Part shown: piece by piece, positions 5,693 to 5,939 of the stretch | How positions within the stretch are numbered: the stretch's first letter is position 1 | Layout: the number at the start of each line of letters is the position of its first letter | Assembly: GCA_035544515.1 (NCBI GenBank) | Contig: DATKEG010000057.1 | Span: 1 to 5,939, forward strand | Length of the DNA: 5,939 nucleotides | DNA from: DATKEG01 sp035544515 | GTDB lineage: Bacteria > Acidobacteriota > Vicinamibacteria > Fen-336 | Direction: 5' to 3' | Notes under the pieces: generated by a model | What the model was told of the DNA's origin: nothing | The model's input: only the letters and a program-made list of their open reading frames with translations | The model's database searches: none | Program-made: the position numbers and the translations under genes

Positions 5693-5776
5693 ACGGCCGG
5701 CCGGTGCTGATCCCCGGCCAGGAACCGAAGCCCGAGGGGCACAAGGGTGCCCGGCGGTGGAGGGCGCCGCTTGGGG

Positions 5777-5782
5777 TATCCT
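5777..5782 (+). promoter_or_regulatory. Weak -10 box for the right-edge gene
   Basis: TATCCT matches TATAAT at 4 of 6 positions, 27 nt before the ATG at 5810. No -35 box is recognisable. This is the most AT-like spot in the 179-bp intergenic stretch 5631-5809, which otherwise shows only the hairpins noted. Confidence 0.25.
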
Positions 5783-5809
5783 GAAGGTCCATTCGCAGGG
5801 GGGACCGCC

Positions 5810-5939
5810 ATGCGCGCATTGATCCTGGCAACGCTGTTCTCGTTCACGCCCGCGGCCTGGGTGGCCGCGGAGACCCCCGCGCGCGATCGGCCCGCGGACG
5901 ACGTGCGCGAGATGCGCCAGGCCCTGGCCACGCTGGGCG
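5810..5939 (+). CDS. N-terminus of an exported protein (3' end outside window)
   Basis: The first 43 codons of a gene cut by the window edge. Residues 1-20 (MRALILATLFSFTPAAWVAA) form a typical Sec signal peptide, with cleavage likely after VAA. The mature start (ETPARDRPADDVREMRQAL) is charged and probably helical. The ATG follows a GGGGGGA ribosome binding site (5798-5804) with a 5-nt spacer. Too little is present to name a family. It lies 179 bp after the CBM9-like gene on the same strand and may be transcribed separately. Confidence 0.75.
   Translation, partial: MRALILATLFSFTPAAWVAAETPARDRPADDVREMRQALATLG

Noticed and set aside
4034..5710. 558-codon plus-strand frame across apbE and the CBM9-like gene
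   Set aside because: It crosses two well-supported genes in other frames and has the same low-complexity composition as the other shadow frames.

Overview
This is a GC-rich window (roughly 70% G+C by eye) with tightly packed genes and strong codon bias, so long open frames opposite real genes are mostly artefacts. The best taxonomic clue is the left-edge gene. It encodes an Oar-like TonB-dependent receptor with a carboxypeptidase-regulatory-like N-terminal domain and an 'ALPLNGRN' plug signature, an architecture hugely expanded in Acidobacteriota. With the Tat-exported DUF362 protein and the CBM9-like secreted protein, this suggests a soil or sediment acidobacterium (Vicinamibacteria/Thermoanaerobaculia-like). 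That assignment is inference, not proof.

Layout. 1-1039 (minus): start of the receptor gene, cut by the window edge. 1176-1643 (minus): small exported cupin, upstream of the receptor and in the same direction. Between them lie a sigma70-like promoter and a perfect 12-bp LacI-type palindrome that probably control the receptor. 1644-1728: divergent intergenic region. 1729-2868 and 2865-3803 (plus): DUF362 protein and an uncharacterised 312-aa exported protein, joined by an ATGA stop/start overlap and almost certainly co-translated. 3770-4813 (minus): ApbE-type FAD:protein FMN transferase whose 3' end overlaps the previous gene tail-to-tail by 34 bp. 4814-4913: second divergent intergenic region. 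4914-5630 (plus): exported CBM9-like protein. 5810-5939 (plus): first 43 codons of another exported protein, cut by the right edge.

How the genes may fit together. All seven products start with an export signal (Sec-type, or Tat for DUF362), so the whole window serves the cell envelope or periplasm. The receptor, the CBM9-like protein and the glycosidase-like tail of the 312-aa protein point towards glycan binding or uptake. ApbE points to extracytoplasmic flavoprotein maturation, but no classical FMN_bind target is visible here. The genes lie in several transcription units, so a single pathway is not demonstrated. No RNA genes, mobile elements or CRISPR arrays were seen. The least-described unit is the DUF362/312-aa gene pair.
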